Numbered from the stretch's first letter, positions 1-7,402 are shown. The stretch: DNA of 14,257 bases from an uncultured Alphaproteobacteria bacterium (GCA_900540425.1 UQFU01000039.1:1-14257), one strand, 5' to 3'. Numbers and translations: made by a program. Notes: generated by a model from the letters alone, not told the origin.

Positions 1-273
1 CCGGAGTGACAGATAAAAAAACAGGCCGGAGTGACAGATAAAAAAACAGGCCGGAATGACAGAAGAGAGAAAATGTTGCGGTATGACAGGAGGAAGAAAA
101 CGCTGTACTGTGACGGGAAGAGAAAAAACGCTGTACTGTGACAGGAAAGAATTAATTCGCAGATCCCTTGACGTTTTCTTACGAAAACGAGGAATGACTC
201 TATGGGTGGACAGCTGCTCCGCAATCGAGGGATGACAGAAAGAGAGGGAAACACCGGTCGAAGATGACGGGGC
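1..273. repeat. Degenerate tandem repeat tract built on (G)GNATGACAG
   Basis: Two perfect adjacent copies of a 25-bp unit occupy 1-25 and 26-50, and a third, diverging copy begins at 51 (CCGGAATGACAGA). The motif TGAC(A/G)G recurs near 84, 111, 139, 233 and 263, and AACGCTGTACTGTGAC occurs twice 28 bp apart (99-114 and 127-142). A perfect 7-bp inverted repeat, CGTTTTC-TTAC-GAAAACG, lies at 172-189 directly before another GGAATGAC. No open reading frame or RNA gene is visible. It looks like a decayed array of a dispersed intergenic repeat. The array enters from the left edge, so its full length is unknown. Confidence 0.7.
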
Positions 274-379
274 GCAGGGATATGGCGTTTAGCGATTTTC
301 GGTTAGCAAATAATTAAGGATTAAGTTATTACTATAACATTTGTTTAAGCAGATTGGCTTTTTTTGAAAGGGAAACACA

Positions 380-742
380 ATGAAAAAACTATCCGCCGCC
401 GTTTTGGCTTTGGCTGCCGGAATTTATGCTTCTGCCGCTACCGCCCAGGAAGCGCCGCAAATCGACTTAGATGAGATTCAAAAGCGTCTTGATGAAATGA
501 CAAACAAAGAATTTCAGAAAATAGATGCTGACGGCAACGGCGAAATCTCATTAAAAGAATATCAGGATTATATCGTAAAACAGACTTTGGCCGGCAGCGA
601 ACAATCATTTGCCCAGCTGGATAAAAACAATGATAAGAAAATCAGCCCCGAAGAATATGCCGGTTTTATGAGCGGCTTTACCACTAAGCTTCAGGGAATG
701 CTAAAAAACATGCAGGAAAAGAATGCCGCTGAGGCAAAATAA
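380..742 (+). CDS. Secreted two-EF-hand calcium-binding protein
   Basis: This 120-aa protein is likely exported. Residues 1-22 form a signal peptide: MKK, a hydrophobic Ala/Leu core, and an A-T-A site before Q23. Two 12-residue EF-hand loops follow. The first, at 49-60, has D49, D51, N53, E55, S57 and E60. The second, at 81-92, has D81, N83, D85, K87, S89 and E92. The acidic ligands at loop positions 1, 3, 5 and 12 are kept, so calcium binding is plausible. The C-terminus is a Lys/Glu-rich helix. The ATG follows a GGGAAA purine stretch, and a strong hairpin terminator lies just after the stop, so the gene appears monocistronic. A related EF-hand gene lies at 2120-2563. The role is unknown; a periplasmic calcium buffer or sensor is inference from family only. 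Confidence 0.88.
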   Translation: MKKLSAAVLALAAGIYASAATAQEAPQIDLDEIQKRLDEMTNKEFQKIDADGNGEISLKEYQDYIVKQTLAGSEQSFAQLDKNNDKKISPEEYAGFMSGFTTKLQGMLKNMQEKNAAEAK

Positions 743-756
743 CTTTTCTCCCGCCG

Positions 757-787
757 ATACCGCAGCACAATGCTGCGGTATTTTTTT
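757..787 (+). terminator. Rho-independent terminator of the first EF-hand gene
   Basis: A perfect 11-bp stem (ATACCGCAGCA / TGCTGCGGTAT) with a CAA loop is followed by seven T, 14 bp after the stop codon at 742. It separates this gene from the amidohydrolase unit. Confidence 0.9.
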
Positions 788-834
788 GCGGATTAGAAAA
801 CAACGCCTCAAAAAAAGCTGTTTATTTTAAAATT

Positions 835-2103
835 ATGATGTATATTATTTCCATGAGTTTGATTTTAAAAAACATAATCCTCAATGGAAAAAAACATGAC
901 ATTCGGATTGCCGGTTGTCGCTTTCAGAAAATTGCGCCCAAAATAGAAACCGCGGCCGGAGACGAAGTTATTGATGGCAGCGGGAAAGCGGTTTTTCCGG
1001 GTTTTTATAATTTGCACACGCATGCCGCCATGAGCCTGCTTAAGGGAATTGGCGACGACAAAGAGCTTTTTTCCTGGCTTTCGCAGGACATTTGGCCGCG
1101 GGAAGCCAAGTTTGACGCAGACATTATTTACGCCGGAACCAAGCTGGCCGTTTTGGAAATGGTAAAGTCGGGCACGGTTTTCTTTTCTGACATGTATTTT
1201 GAACAGGCGGCAATTATGAAGGCAGTTGCCGAATGCGGCATTCGCGCGGCGGTTTCAATCGTCGGGTTCGATATGTTTGACCCGGAGCAGACCAAGCAGA
1301 AAATCGCAGCTACCGAGGCTTTTTTGGAACTTTTCAACCCCTGCCCGGAAAGAATTTCCAAAACGCTTTCCATTCATTCGGTCTATACGGTTTCGGAAGA
1401 GCTTATCCGCTATATGGCGAAAACCGCCGAAGCTTATGCCCTGCCGCTGCATATTCATGCTTCGGAGACCCGCAAAGAAGTTGAAGACTGTCAAAAAGAG
1501 CATGGCTGTTCGCCGATTGCCTATCTTGAAAAGCTTGGCGCCCTCGGCCCCCGGACAATGTTGGCGCATGCGGTGTGGCTGGACGACAAAGACATTGACA
1601 TTATTCTGAAAAATGAAGTAAAATTAATTACTAATCCGTCATCAAACTTTAAACTGGCTTCCGGAATGTTTCAGTTTGGAAAATTGAAAAAAGCCGGTTG
1701 TAAAATCGGCATCGGGACAGACGGGAGCGCCTCAAACAACAGTTTGAGCATGTTTGACGAGATGAAGCTTTGCGCCCTGTCGGCAAAAATCCAGAGCAAC
1801 ACCCCGACTGCCGGAAAAGCTGAAGACATTTTTGCAGCGGCAACCAGCAGCGGCGCTCAGATTTTTGGATTTGAGGGCGGAGAAATCGCCGAAGGAAAGC
1901 TGGCTGACTGCATGATAATTGACTTGAACAACCCTTTGATGTTCCCTGACTATAACCTTATTTCCAATTTGGTTTACGGAGCGGACAGTTCGGTTGTCGA
2001 CACGGTCATCTGCCACGGCAGAATTATTATGAACAACCGCCGGATACCGGGAGAAGCCGAAATCATGGCTTTGGCCAGGGCGGCGCTTAAACGTTTTAAC
2101 TAA
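835..2103 (+). CDS. Amidohydrolase, MTA/SAH (or guanine-type) deaminase family
   Basis: Cytosolic metal-dependent hydrolase of the TRZ/ATZ branch of the amidohydrolase superfamily, 422 aa from the first ATG. Visible active-site residues: H61-x-H63 in the NLHTH motif at the end of strand 1; H181; the HIHASET motif with H208 as metal ligand and E211 as proton shuttle; H245 in LAHAVW; and D296 in GTDG. This spacing matches 5-methylthioadenosine/S-adenosylhomocysteine deaminases, which release ammonia from adenine-containing thioethers. Substrate is not fixed by sequence, since other aminopurine or triazine hydrolases share the motifs. Start is uncertain: ATGs lie at 835, 838 and 853, none with a clear Shine-Dalgarno. 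The ATG at 853 (MSLILKN) best fits the usual family N-terminus. Only 16 bp separate it from the next gene, suggesting co-transcription. Confidence 0.9.
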   Translation: MMYIISMSLILKNIILNGKKHDIRIAGCRFQKIAPKIETAAGDEVIDGSGKAVFPGFYNLHTHAAMSLLKGIGDDKELFSWLSQDIWPREAKFDADIIYAGTKLAVLEMVKSGTVFFSDMYFEQAAIMKAVAECGIRAAVSIVGFDMFDPEQTKQKIAATEAFLELFNPCPERISKTLSIHSVYTVSEELIRYMAKTAEAYALPLHIHASETRKEVEDCQKEHGCSPIAYLEKLGALGPRTMLAHAVWLDDKDIDIILKNEVKLITNPSSNFKLASGMFQFGKLKKAGCKIGIGTDGSASNNSLSMFDEMKLCALSAKIQSNTPTAGKAEDIFAAATSSGAQIFGFEGGEIAEGKLADCMIIDLNNPLMFPDYNLISNLVYGADSSVVDTVICHGRIIMNNRRIPGEAEIMALARAALKRFN

Positions 2104-2119
2104 TTACGGAGTTTAAGTC

Positions 2120-2563
2120 ATGAACAAAATCATCCTTACCAGTCTGATTGCCGCGGCAACTTCTGTTTTTGCCTTAACGGCGGAAGCAAAGCGCATTAAC
2201 GTTGCCGAAGCTTATGATAATATGCAGGAACAGATTCGCGGAACTTCGGAAGAACGGATGGCGGCGATGGACAAGAACAAAGACGGTTTTGTTACCCGGA
2301 AAGAATATATAGAATCCGAAATCGGCATCAACAATATGCGCAACAAGCTGATGTTTGAGGATATTGATACCGACAAAGACGGAAAAATCAGCGTTGAAGA
2401 CTATTACACCGCCTTGAGCATCCGGAATTATCAACTTTTAGTGCGAATCGCCAAAGCGGCCGAAGAAGAAGATGCTAAAGCCGCAGCCGAAAATAAAAGT
2501 CAAGAACCGGCCGGCGAATCCCAAAATGCCGCGGAAACGGCTTCCGGCAAGGCTTTGAGGTAG
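2120..2563 (+). CDS. Secreted two-EF-hand protein with Ala/Glu-rich tail
   Basis: This 147-aa protein is likely exported. Residues 1-23 form a signal peptide with an A-E-A cleavage site before K24. EF-hand loops are at 51-62 (D51, N53, D55, F57, T59, E62) and 83-94 (D83, D85, D87, K89, S91, D94). The second ends in Asp rather than the usual Glu at loop position 12, which generally weakens bidentate calcium coordination. Residues 113-147 are a low-complexity Ala/Glu/Lys tail. The ATG at 2120 has GGAG 8 bp upstream. It lies 16 bp after the amidohydrolase stop, in a probable two-gene unit. It shares the layout of the 380-742 protein, so the two are probably distant paralogues. Function beyond probable calcium binding is unknown. 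Confidence 0.87.
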   Translation: MNKIILTSLIAAATSVFALTAEAKRINVAEAYDNMQEQIRGTSEERMAAMDKNKDGFVTRKEYIESEIGINNMRNKLMFEDIDTDKDGKISVEDYYTALSIRNYQLLVRIAKAAEEEDAKAAAENKSQEPAGESQNAAETASGKALR

Positions 2564-2860
2564 GTCTTTCCCATCAGCAGGCGATTTTTGTCACCACGTG
2601 AGCAACTTATTGTTTTTGAACAATATTTAAAATATTTTATGTGAAGAACAGAAAAAGCTTGCAGTTTAAAATAGAATCGTTATATTCAGCCTAGAGATTC
2701 TTACAGCTCTTCTTATTAATGAATATTTTTCTTTAAATTTGTTGAGAGTTATTGCCGGGTTTTGGCTCGGAAGGTTTAGGTTGCTCTTTGACAAGCCGGA
2801 TTGCGCTGACGTTTGGTATCAGCAGAAAAAACGGCATAAAAATAAATTTAAGGAAAAAAT
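2564..2860 (+). other. 297-bp upstream region of the DEAD-box helicase gene
   Basis: AT-rich spacer with no open reading frame. ATTGTT-TTTG-AACAAT (2609-2624) could form a weak hairpin. A TTGACA lies at 2788-2793 without a convincing -10 at standard spacing. The region could hold a long 5' leader, as cold-inducible helicase genes often do, but nothing proves this. AAGGA precedes the ATG at 2861 by about 7 bp. Confidence 0.4.
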
Positions 2861-4057
2861 ATGACCAGTTTTAACAAGTTGGGCTTGCCTGATATTATAT
2901 TAGACTCCCTGAAAAAAATAAATTTTACTAATCCCACCCCAATTCAGGAGCAGGCTATTCCGGCGGCGCTCGACGGGAATGATATTCTCGGTTCGGCGCA
3001 AACCGGAACAGGCAAGACCGCCGCTTTTGCTCTTCCGATGTTGGCGCATTTGCTCAATTCGGAAAGCTCGGCGGCTCTGGTATTGCTCCCCACCCGCGAA
3101 CTTGCCCGGCAGGTTTGTGAAGCGGCCCAAAAATTTATCGGCCCCAAGTCCGGTCTTCATACGGCGCTACTTATCGGAGGGGAAGCAATGCCAAAACAGT
3201 TGCGGCAGCTTAAATACCGGCCGCGGCTGATTGTCGGTACTCCGGGTCGGATTAATGATCATCTTCTGCGCCGCAGCCTCAAACTAAACCACTGTGACTT
3301 TTTGGTGCTCGATGAGACCGACCGGATGCTCGACATGGGTTTTGGCATCCAACTGGAACAAATTTGCAGACATCTGCCGGAACAACGGCAAACTTTAATG
3401 TTTTCGGCCACGCTTCCGGGTAACATTGTTTCACTCTCTCAAAAATATTTGAAAAATCCTGTTCGTATTGCTATTGGTTCAACCCAAACCGCCGCTCCGA
3501 AAATCAAACAAGAAATCGTCAAAACAAATGCTGCGCAAAAATATGATGAGCTGACAGCCCAGCTTGCCGCACGCAGCGGTTCGATTTTGATTTTCGTCAA
3601 AACAAAATTCGGCGCAGAACGTCTCGCCGGAAAACTGAACAAACTTTCTTTGACGGCCTGCGCCATTCACGGCGATTTGAAACAACGCCTGCGGGAGAAA
3701 GTCATTTCTGATTTCCGGAAACAAAAAAACCGTATTCTGGTAGCAACCGACATTGCCGCGCGAGGATTGGACATTCCGCATATTCAACATGTTATCAACT
3801 ATGATCTGCCGCAATGTCCCGAAGACTATATTCACCGTATCGGAAGAACGGCCCGCGCAGGTGCGGAAGGTTGCGCCGTCAACATCATAACCGCTGCCGA
3901 CGCCGCCAAGTGGAAAGCAATCCACAAACTGATGCATGCCGCCGGAAATGACGACACTCTCGCCTTGAACAAAGAACGCCAACACCGCAAACGCCATTCC
4001 GGAAATTTTCGCCGCGGCAATCTCCGGGCAAACCGCTGTACACAACATGCCGCTTAG
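2861..4057 (+). CDS. DEAD-box ATP-dependent RNA helicase (box II = DETD)
   Basis: A 398-aa cytosolic RNA helicase, two RecA-like domains, expected to unwind short RNA duplexes in ribosome assembly or RNA decay. All motifs are visible: Q motif (PTPIQ, Q29), motif I AQTGTGKT (46-53), Ia PTREL (77-81), GG (106-107), Ib TPGR (127-130), II DETD (151-154), III SAT (182-184), IV ILIFVKT (242-248), V ATDIAARGLD (295-304) and VI HRIGRTARAG (325-334). The third residue of motif II is Thr instead of Ala; the catalytic D151, E152 and D154 are kept. Residues 370-398 form a short basic tail rich in Arg, His and Asn, a likely RNA contact. The general layout resembles RhlE-type enzymes, but the exact subfamily cannot be settled by eye. 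AGGA sits about 7 bp before the ATG. Confidence 0.95.
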   Translation: MTSFNKLGLPDIILDSLKKINFTNPTPIQEQAIPAALDGNDILGSAQTGTGKTAAFALPMLAHLLNSESSAALVLLPTRELARQVCEAAQKFIGPKSGLHTALLIGGEAMPKQLRQLKYRPRLIVGTPGRINDHLLRRSLKLNHCDFLVLDETDRMLDMGFGIQLEQICRHLPEQRQTLMFSATLPGNIVSLSQKYLKNPVRIAIGSTQTAAPKIKQEIVKTNAAQKYDELTAQLAARSGSILIFVKTKFGAERLAGKLNKLSLTACAIHGDLKQRLREKVISDFRKQKNRILVATDIAARGLDIPHIQHVINYDLPQCPEDYIHRIGRTARAGAEGCAVNIITAADAAKWKAIHKLMHAAGNDDTLALNKERQHRKRHSGNFRRGNLRANRCTQHAA

Positions 4058-4135
4058 GTTTTCGCTATAGACATTTTGACAGCTTTAATTCGGCTTATCA
4101 GTCCTTATCTCTTTAAGGCAAACAAGGAGAGATCA

Positions 4136-4378
4136 ATGACCGAGAGCAAGAATCAATATTGGTCGGAGGAGGTACATTCCGATTATCATCCGCCCAAGGG
4201 AACTTTTACGCAAAAATCGCCGCAGGTGGTTTCCACGCTTTTGGACGGCGCCGGGAACAACCCGATTTTGGCTTTGCAACGCCTGGTCTTTTACATGAAC
4301 CGGGCCGGAAAGGATCTGCCAAACCGGGAAGAGCTTGACAAAGCCAAACAAAAGCTCGAAACCATGATTCACTCCTGA
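4136..4378 (+). CDS. DUF3175-like small protein
   Basis: An 80-aa soluble protein. The frame is open from 4076, but I start it at the ATG at 4136 because AGGAGA (4125-4130) is ideally placed and the upstream codons lack a ribosome site. The N-terminal YWSEEV, the central LALQRLVFYMNRAGKDLP (residues about 44-61) and a final Lys/Glu helix match what I recall of DUF3175 (KWSQ...V, then MLTFYINRAGKNLP...LE.AK..L). That family has no assigned function and is common in Alphaproteobacteria. No signal peptide or membrane segment. It is followed 35 bp later by Hsp20, with the two likely co-transcribed. A stress-related role is inferred only from that neighbour. Confidence 0.8.
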   Translation: MTESKNQYWSEEVHSDYHPPKGTFTQKSPQVVSTLLDGAGNNPILALQRLVFYMNRAGKDLPNREELDKAKQKLETMIHS

Positions 4379-4413
4379 CTTTATGCTGATACAACAAAGA
4401 AACGGAGGCTTAA

Positions 4414-4896
4414 ATGAGAAACTCACTGACACGAAACGAAAATCATTATTCAGATGTTCCGGTACATAATTCCAATAACGGAGACATTAAGAATTTTATG
4501 AACCATTTTTGGCATATGCTTGACTTTCCGCGTTATGGCGAGCCGGCAGATCCGGAACCCAAACTGGAAATTTCGGAAAACAAAAAACAGGTTACCGTAT
4601 CTGCCGAACTGCCGGGAGTTGCCGAAGACGACATTGACGTTCAGATATCTTCCGACGGCTATCTGACCATTAGCGCCGAAAAGCGCCAGGAAAACACCAA
4701 TGACGACGAAAATAACTATTTTTCGGAAATTTCCTACGGATTGGTTCGGAGAACCATTCCTCTGCCCTGGGATTTGGACTTTGAAAACACCAATGCCAGC
4801 TTTGATGACGGGCTTTTAAAAATTGCCATTCCCAAAAGCCGCGGCGAACAGGAAAAAGTAAAAAAAATCAACGTTAAAAAACAGAAAAAAAATTAA
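4414..4896 (+). CDS. Small heat shock protein, Hsp20/alpha-crystallin family
   Basis: A 160-aa ATP-independent holdase chaperone acting in the cytosol. Residues 1-48 are a variable Asn/His-rich arm containing FWHMLDFPR. The alpha-crystallin domain spans about 49-141, starting PKLEISE, with VTVSAELPGVAEDDIDV (60-76) and the signature ASFDDGLLKIAIPK (128-141, the A-x(3)-G-x-L type). The short basic tail contains I152-N-V154, which may act as the I-x-I/V motif used in oligomer assembly. GGAGG lies 5 bp before the ATG at 4414. It is the last gene of a pair with the DUF3175-like gene and ends at the hairpin at 4916-4943. No ROSE-type or fourU thermometer was recognised in the 35-bp gap. Confidence 0.95.
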   Translation: MRNSLTRNENHYSDVPVHNSNNGDIKNFMNHFWHMLDFPRYGEPADPEPKLEISENKKQVTVSAELPGVAEDDIDVQISSDGYLTISAEKRQENTNDDENNYFSEISYGLVRRTIPLPWDLDFENTNASFDDGLLKIAIPKSRGEQEKVKKINVKKQKKN

Positions 4897-4908
4897 CTTT
4901 ACCGTTTT

Positions 4909-5862
4909 CTACCTCAACAGCGCCGAATTTTGGCGCTGTTTTTGGCGTGAAGAAGGCAAAAGCGTTTTACATTTGCCTTCGCAAGACGAAGTATGGCGGA
5001 TAAGAAGAAGGTTTGCCGTCAGAATAATCAAACCGCCAACCACAATATTCCAAGTCAGCTGCTGTCCCAGAAAAACGACATCCAACAAAATTCCGGTAAC
5101 CGGTTCCAACAACAGAATCATTCCGATAACATTGGCCGGAATTTTCCGGTTATTGCGATACAATAAAATATTGGGCAAAGTCAGAATAACAACCACATAC
5201 CCCAAAAAAGCCGCCCACAACCGACCGGAAAGATTCAGACCGAGCTGCAATTCCGCCGTTTCGGGAAACATAAGCCTCATTGCCAAATATAACAGACTGC
5301 AAGGCAGCAGCGTATACCAATAGCAAGCCCAGAAAGTCCCCCAAGGAGATATCCCCTTCCTGCTCATCGCTTGTGTGGTTAATATCCAGAGCGACAATCC
5401 AATTCCGCCCAGAAGCGCCCAAACGATCCCACTCCATGAATAGGACAATTCGCCAACCGGGTTAATCAGAAACAGCAACCCGATAAGCATGCAAAATAAC
5501 AATCCCCAGCTTTGCAGGCTGACCGGGCGGCGGAAATAAAACCGTTCAATCAATGCCGTCCAGACCGGCTGCAGATACAACAGCAAGACTACCAAAGTTA
5601 CCGACACCCCCATATACAAAGGCGCATATTGTCCGATGTTAACCAACAACATGGAAGCAACCAGAAGCAATTTAAATTTCAGCGATTGTCCGAAAACCAG
5701 CCGGATATCATGGCGAGCCATAAAAGCGGTTAAAACCACAACCAAAAACGAAGTATATAAGATAATTTCCCATAGATCCGCGCCCAATTCCGACAGTATC
5801 TTAGCAAAAAAAACAACACCGCCATACAAAATTCCGGACAAAACCAACCCCAGATATGCCAA
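4909..5862 (-). CDS. EamA/DMT-family transporter (TTG start)
   Basis: A 317-aa inner-membrane protein with about ten hydrophobic segments arranged as two EamA repeats, as in drug/metabolite exporters of the RhaT/YdcZ type. The first half ends near LYLQPVWTALIERFYF (95-110). The second has the typical LLEPVTGILLDVVFLGQ (251-267) followed by a last membrane helix to about residue 289. The substrate cannot be told. The start is TTG at 5862, supported by AAGGAG six bases upstream and by a first helix beginning at residue 3; no better ATG fits. Residues about 290-317 are a hydrophilic, Gln/Lys/Ser-rich tail, whose codons run through the terminator of the convergent hsp20 gene. The tail is probably dispensable for transport, by inference. 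Confidence 0.9.
   Translation of the reverse strand: MAYLGLVLSGILYGGVVFFAKILSELGADLWEIILYTSFLVVVLTAFMARHDIRLVFGQSLKFKLLLVASMLLVNIGQYAPLYMGVSVTLVVLLLYLQPVWTALIERFYFRRPVSLQSWGLLFCMLIGLLFLINPVGELSYSWSGIVWALLGGIGLSLWILTTQAMSRKGISPWGTFWACYWYTLLPCSLLYLAMRLMFPETAELQLGLNLSGRLWAAFLGYVVVILTLPNILLYRNNRKIPANVIGMILLLEPVTGILLDVVFLGQQLTWNIVVGGLIILTANLLLIRHTSSCEGKCKTLLPSSRQKQRQNSALLR
4916..4943 (+). terminator. Terminator of the DUF3175-hsp20 unit
   Basis: A perfect 9-bp stem (AACAGCGCC / GGCGCTGTT), a 7-nt loop and a short T tract. It lies inside the last codons of the convergent EamA gene, whose stop is at 4909. Confidence 0.85.
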
Positions 5863-6175
5863 TTTTTTCTCCTTATAAAGGTGACAATTTCAATATAAAC
5901 CTTTTTTGATAAAAAAATACCAAAATCATAAAAAAATATTGTCCGTTTCATTGGAATTATCAACAGATCACAATTGTTAGACACAACCCTAAATGGAAAA
6001 TAAATATAATAAAAACATGATTTTTCAATATCATATTTATATAAATACAATCATAGCTTACAGCACACGCAACCTTTTTTTTAGTTTATTATGTTTCTCT
6101 TTTTTAAATTGTATTTTAATTTTTATTCATATATGATGATGTTAACAAAATTTTTTAGGGGTCACGAATAAAGCG
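5863..6175. other. 313-bp divergent intergenic region, AT-rich
   Basis: It separates the - strand transporter from the + strand ribbon-helix-helix gene, so it must hold promoters in both directions. A + promoter is listed separately. It contains a 14-bp perfect palindrome, TATTTATATAAATA, at 6034-6047. Homopolymer A/T runs are frequent and no open reading frame with a ribosome site was seen. Palindromes in DNA this AT-rich may be chance. Confidence 0.45.
6109..6137 (+). promoter_or_regulatory. Predicted sigma70-type promoter of the ribbon-helix-helix gene
   Basis: TTGTAT (6109-6114), 17-bp spacer, TATGAT (6132-6137). Start of transcription would fall near 6144, giving a leader of about 30 nt that contains AGGGG (6157-6161). 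Confidence 0.5.
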
Positions 6176-6481
6176 ATGCCAAAGTTAGTGAATAAAGTTG
6201 TATTCGTCAACGGGCGCAGAACCAGTATGAGGATGTGTCAAAGAGAATGGAGTGCTTTTGAGGAGGTTTGCGGAAGAGAAAAAATATCCAGAAATGAGTT
6301 GCTGGGTCTGATAGAAGAATGTAAAAAAGACGAATTGGGGTTAACCTATTCGACCAGGCTTTTTATTATTTCATATTTTTGGAATGCCGCAACCGAAACC
6401 GGGCATGCCAATGCGGGGCACAGCTGCAACGACAGGTATCAGACATTAAGAAAAATTATCGGAAATTCCCTGACAGATTAA
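6176..6481 (+). CDS. Ribbon-helix-helix (RHH_4-type) DNA-binding protein
   Basis: A 101-aa cytosolic protein. Its pattern fits what I recall of the alphaproteobacterial RHH_4 family: a ribbon strand with G13-R-R-T-S (NGRRTSMRMCQREW), then two helices (EWSAFEEVCGREKI, and RNELLGLIEE with Leu/Ile spacing), then the Ser-x-Arg-Leu-Phe-Ile-Ile-Ser-Tyr segment (TRLFIISYFW, about 61-70). Such proteins dimerise and bind short operators through the N-terminal strand. The C-terminal 30 residues are less typical and contain His/Cys/Asn. The ATG at 6176 has a distant AGGGG (14 bp), so initiation may be weak. It is transcribed away from the transporter gene across an AT-rich divergent spacer; control of itself or of the transporter is possible but only inferred. 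Confidence 0.78.
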   Translation: MPKLVNKVVFVNGRRTSMRMCQREWSAFEEVCGREKISRNELLGLIEECKKDELGLTYSTRLFIISYFWNAATETGHANAGHSCNDRYQTLRKIIGNSLTD

Positions 6482-6516
6482 AAAAACACCCGCAGCTGCA
6501 ACTGCGGGTGTTTTTT
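6481..6516. terminator. Bidirectional intrinsic terminator
   Basis: A 15-bp inverted repeat (AAAAAACACCCGCAG / CTGCGGGTGTTTTTT) with loop CTGCAA between two convergent genes. The A run on one side and T run on the other make it usable from both strands. Confidence 0.92.
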
Positions 6517-6529
6517 TTACTTCAATACG

Positions 6530-7330
6530 TTACATCAGATCACCGAACTTGTCACTCGACAGACGTTTGAACTGCCGTACCAGTTGGCTTAATTCCGCCT
6601 CGTTGAGAACTTTTCTTGAAATGGATAAAAACTCTTCTCCACAGTCCATTTCTGCCAAGCTTTCAAGATTTTTATTCATTTCGTTATGAAGAAAATCAAC
6701 AGCTTTGCCGATAATATCCTTAAAACCGTAATAAAACACTTCTTCAGGCGTAATAATCAGCATATTGGGATAATGCTGACGCCAGAACAAGCGGTCGATT
6801 ACCGTTTCAACATGGGCATGCGGCAAATAAGTTATTGCCATACCATGCAGACTTTCCCCTTTTCGGAGGGCAATTTCCGCCATTTTTTCATCTTCCTCCG
6901 ACACCCCCTGTGCCTCACGGCAAAAGCGTGTCATTTCATCAATCTGTTTTTTGGACCAGCCCTTCATAACAAGTTCCAACAAGGTATTCGTTACTGCGGG
7001 CAAAATCTCATATCGACAAATTGCTTCATCGCGTTCCGCCGCCTCATGGTCAGTAAGCTCTTTTACACGGATAATCGGGAATTCATCATCAAATCCGATT
7101 ACAATACCGTCTTCGGCAGCCGCATGGTCCAAATCCAGAAAAACGAAAACCGGCGTATAAGACAAAGCTTTTACTTTTTCAACTTCAATCCGGTTCGGAA
7201 GATATTCTCCTTCGGCATTTTCCTGAACTGTCGTATACTTCTGATTTGTCTGATCAAGGAAAGAGACTATTTCCTTTTGCATTCCGCAAGGAAAGCCGAC
7301 AAAATACCAAAAACCAAGTGATGTCGCCAT
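6530..7330 (-). CDS. Unrecognised 266-aa cytosolic protein
   Basis: I do not recognise a family. There is no signal peptide and no membrane helix. The N-terminal half is mixed and contains PVFVFLDLDHAAAEDG (60-75), a hydrophobic strand ending in acidic residues, then GFDDEFPIIRVKELTDHEAAERDEAICRYE. The middle (112-165) is mainly helical and charged (LVMKGWSKKQIDEMTRFCREA). A second strand-like stretch MLIITPEEVFYYGF lies at 190-203, and the C-terminus is helical with many Glu/Lys. The ATG at 7330 lacks a clear Shine-Dalgarno; a perfect 16-bp palindrome abuts it. The gene ends 14 bp from the shared terminator at 6481-6516. Codon use looks like the neighbours, so it is probably a native gene. 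Confidence 0.8.
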   Translation of the reverse strand: MATSLGFWYFVGFPCGMQKEIVSFLDQTNQKYTTVQENAEGEYLPNRIEVEKVKALSYTPVFVFLDLDHAAAEDGIVIGFDDEFPIIRVKELTDHEAAERDEAICRYEILPAVTNTLLELVMKGWSKKQIDEMTRFCREAQGVSEEDEKMAEIALRKGESLHGMAITYLPHAHVETVIDRLFWRQHYPNMLIITPEEVFYYGFKDIIGKAVDFLHNEMNKNLESLAEMDCGEEFLSISRKVLNEAELSQLVRQFKRLSSDKFGDLM

Positions 7331-7399
7331 AACTTAAAAATTTTTAAGATTAATAATAAAGATAAAAGTGAGGGTAAATCCGCCTCGGAAAAATGTCAA
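7331..7399 (-). promoter_or_regulatory. Upstream region: perfect palindrome and possible promoter
   Basis: CTTAAAAATTTTTAAG is a perfect 16-bp palindrome at 7333-7348, three bases before the ATG of the 6530-7330 gene. Upstream on the - strand, TTGACA (7394-7399) has a poor TACCCT at 17-bp spacing. The palindrome could be an operator or a weak RNA hairpin masking the start. Both readings are tentative. Confidence 0.35.
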
Positions 7400-7402
7400 C
7401 CA

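Noticed and set aside
1..273. CRISPR array at the left edge
   Set aside because: The units are adjacent without spacers of constant size, and copies degenerate quickly, so this is a tandem repeat rather than a CRISPR.
3479..4048. A 189-aa - strand frame opposite the helicase
   Set aside because: Antisense of well-conserved helicase motifs; no promoter or ribosome site.
4076..4135. Upstream extension of the DUF3175-like gene (20 extra residues)
   Set aside because: There is no ribosome site before 4076, while AGGAGA is perfectly placed before the ATG at 4136, where the family similarity also begins.
6686..7321. A 211-aa + strand frame opposite the 266-aa gene
   Set aside because: It is a shadow frame: no ribosome site, Phe/Asn-rich low-information composition, and the opposite strand has better coding features.
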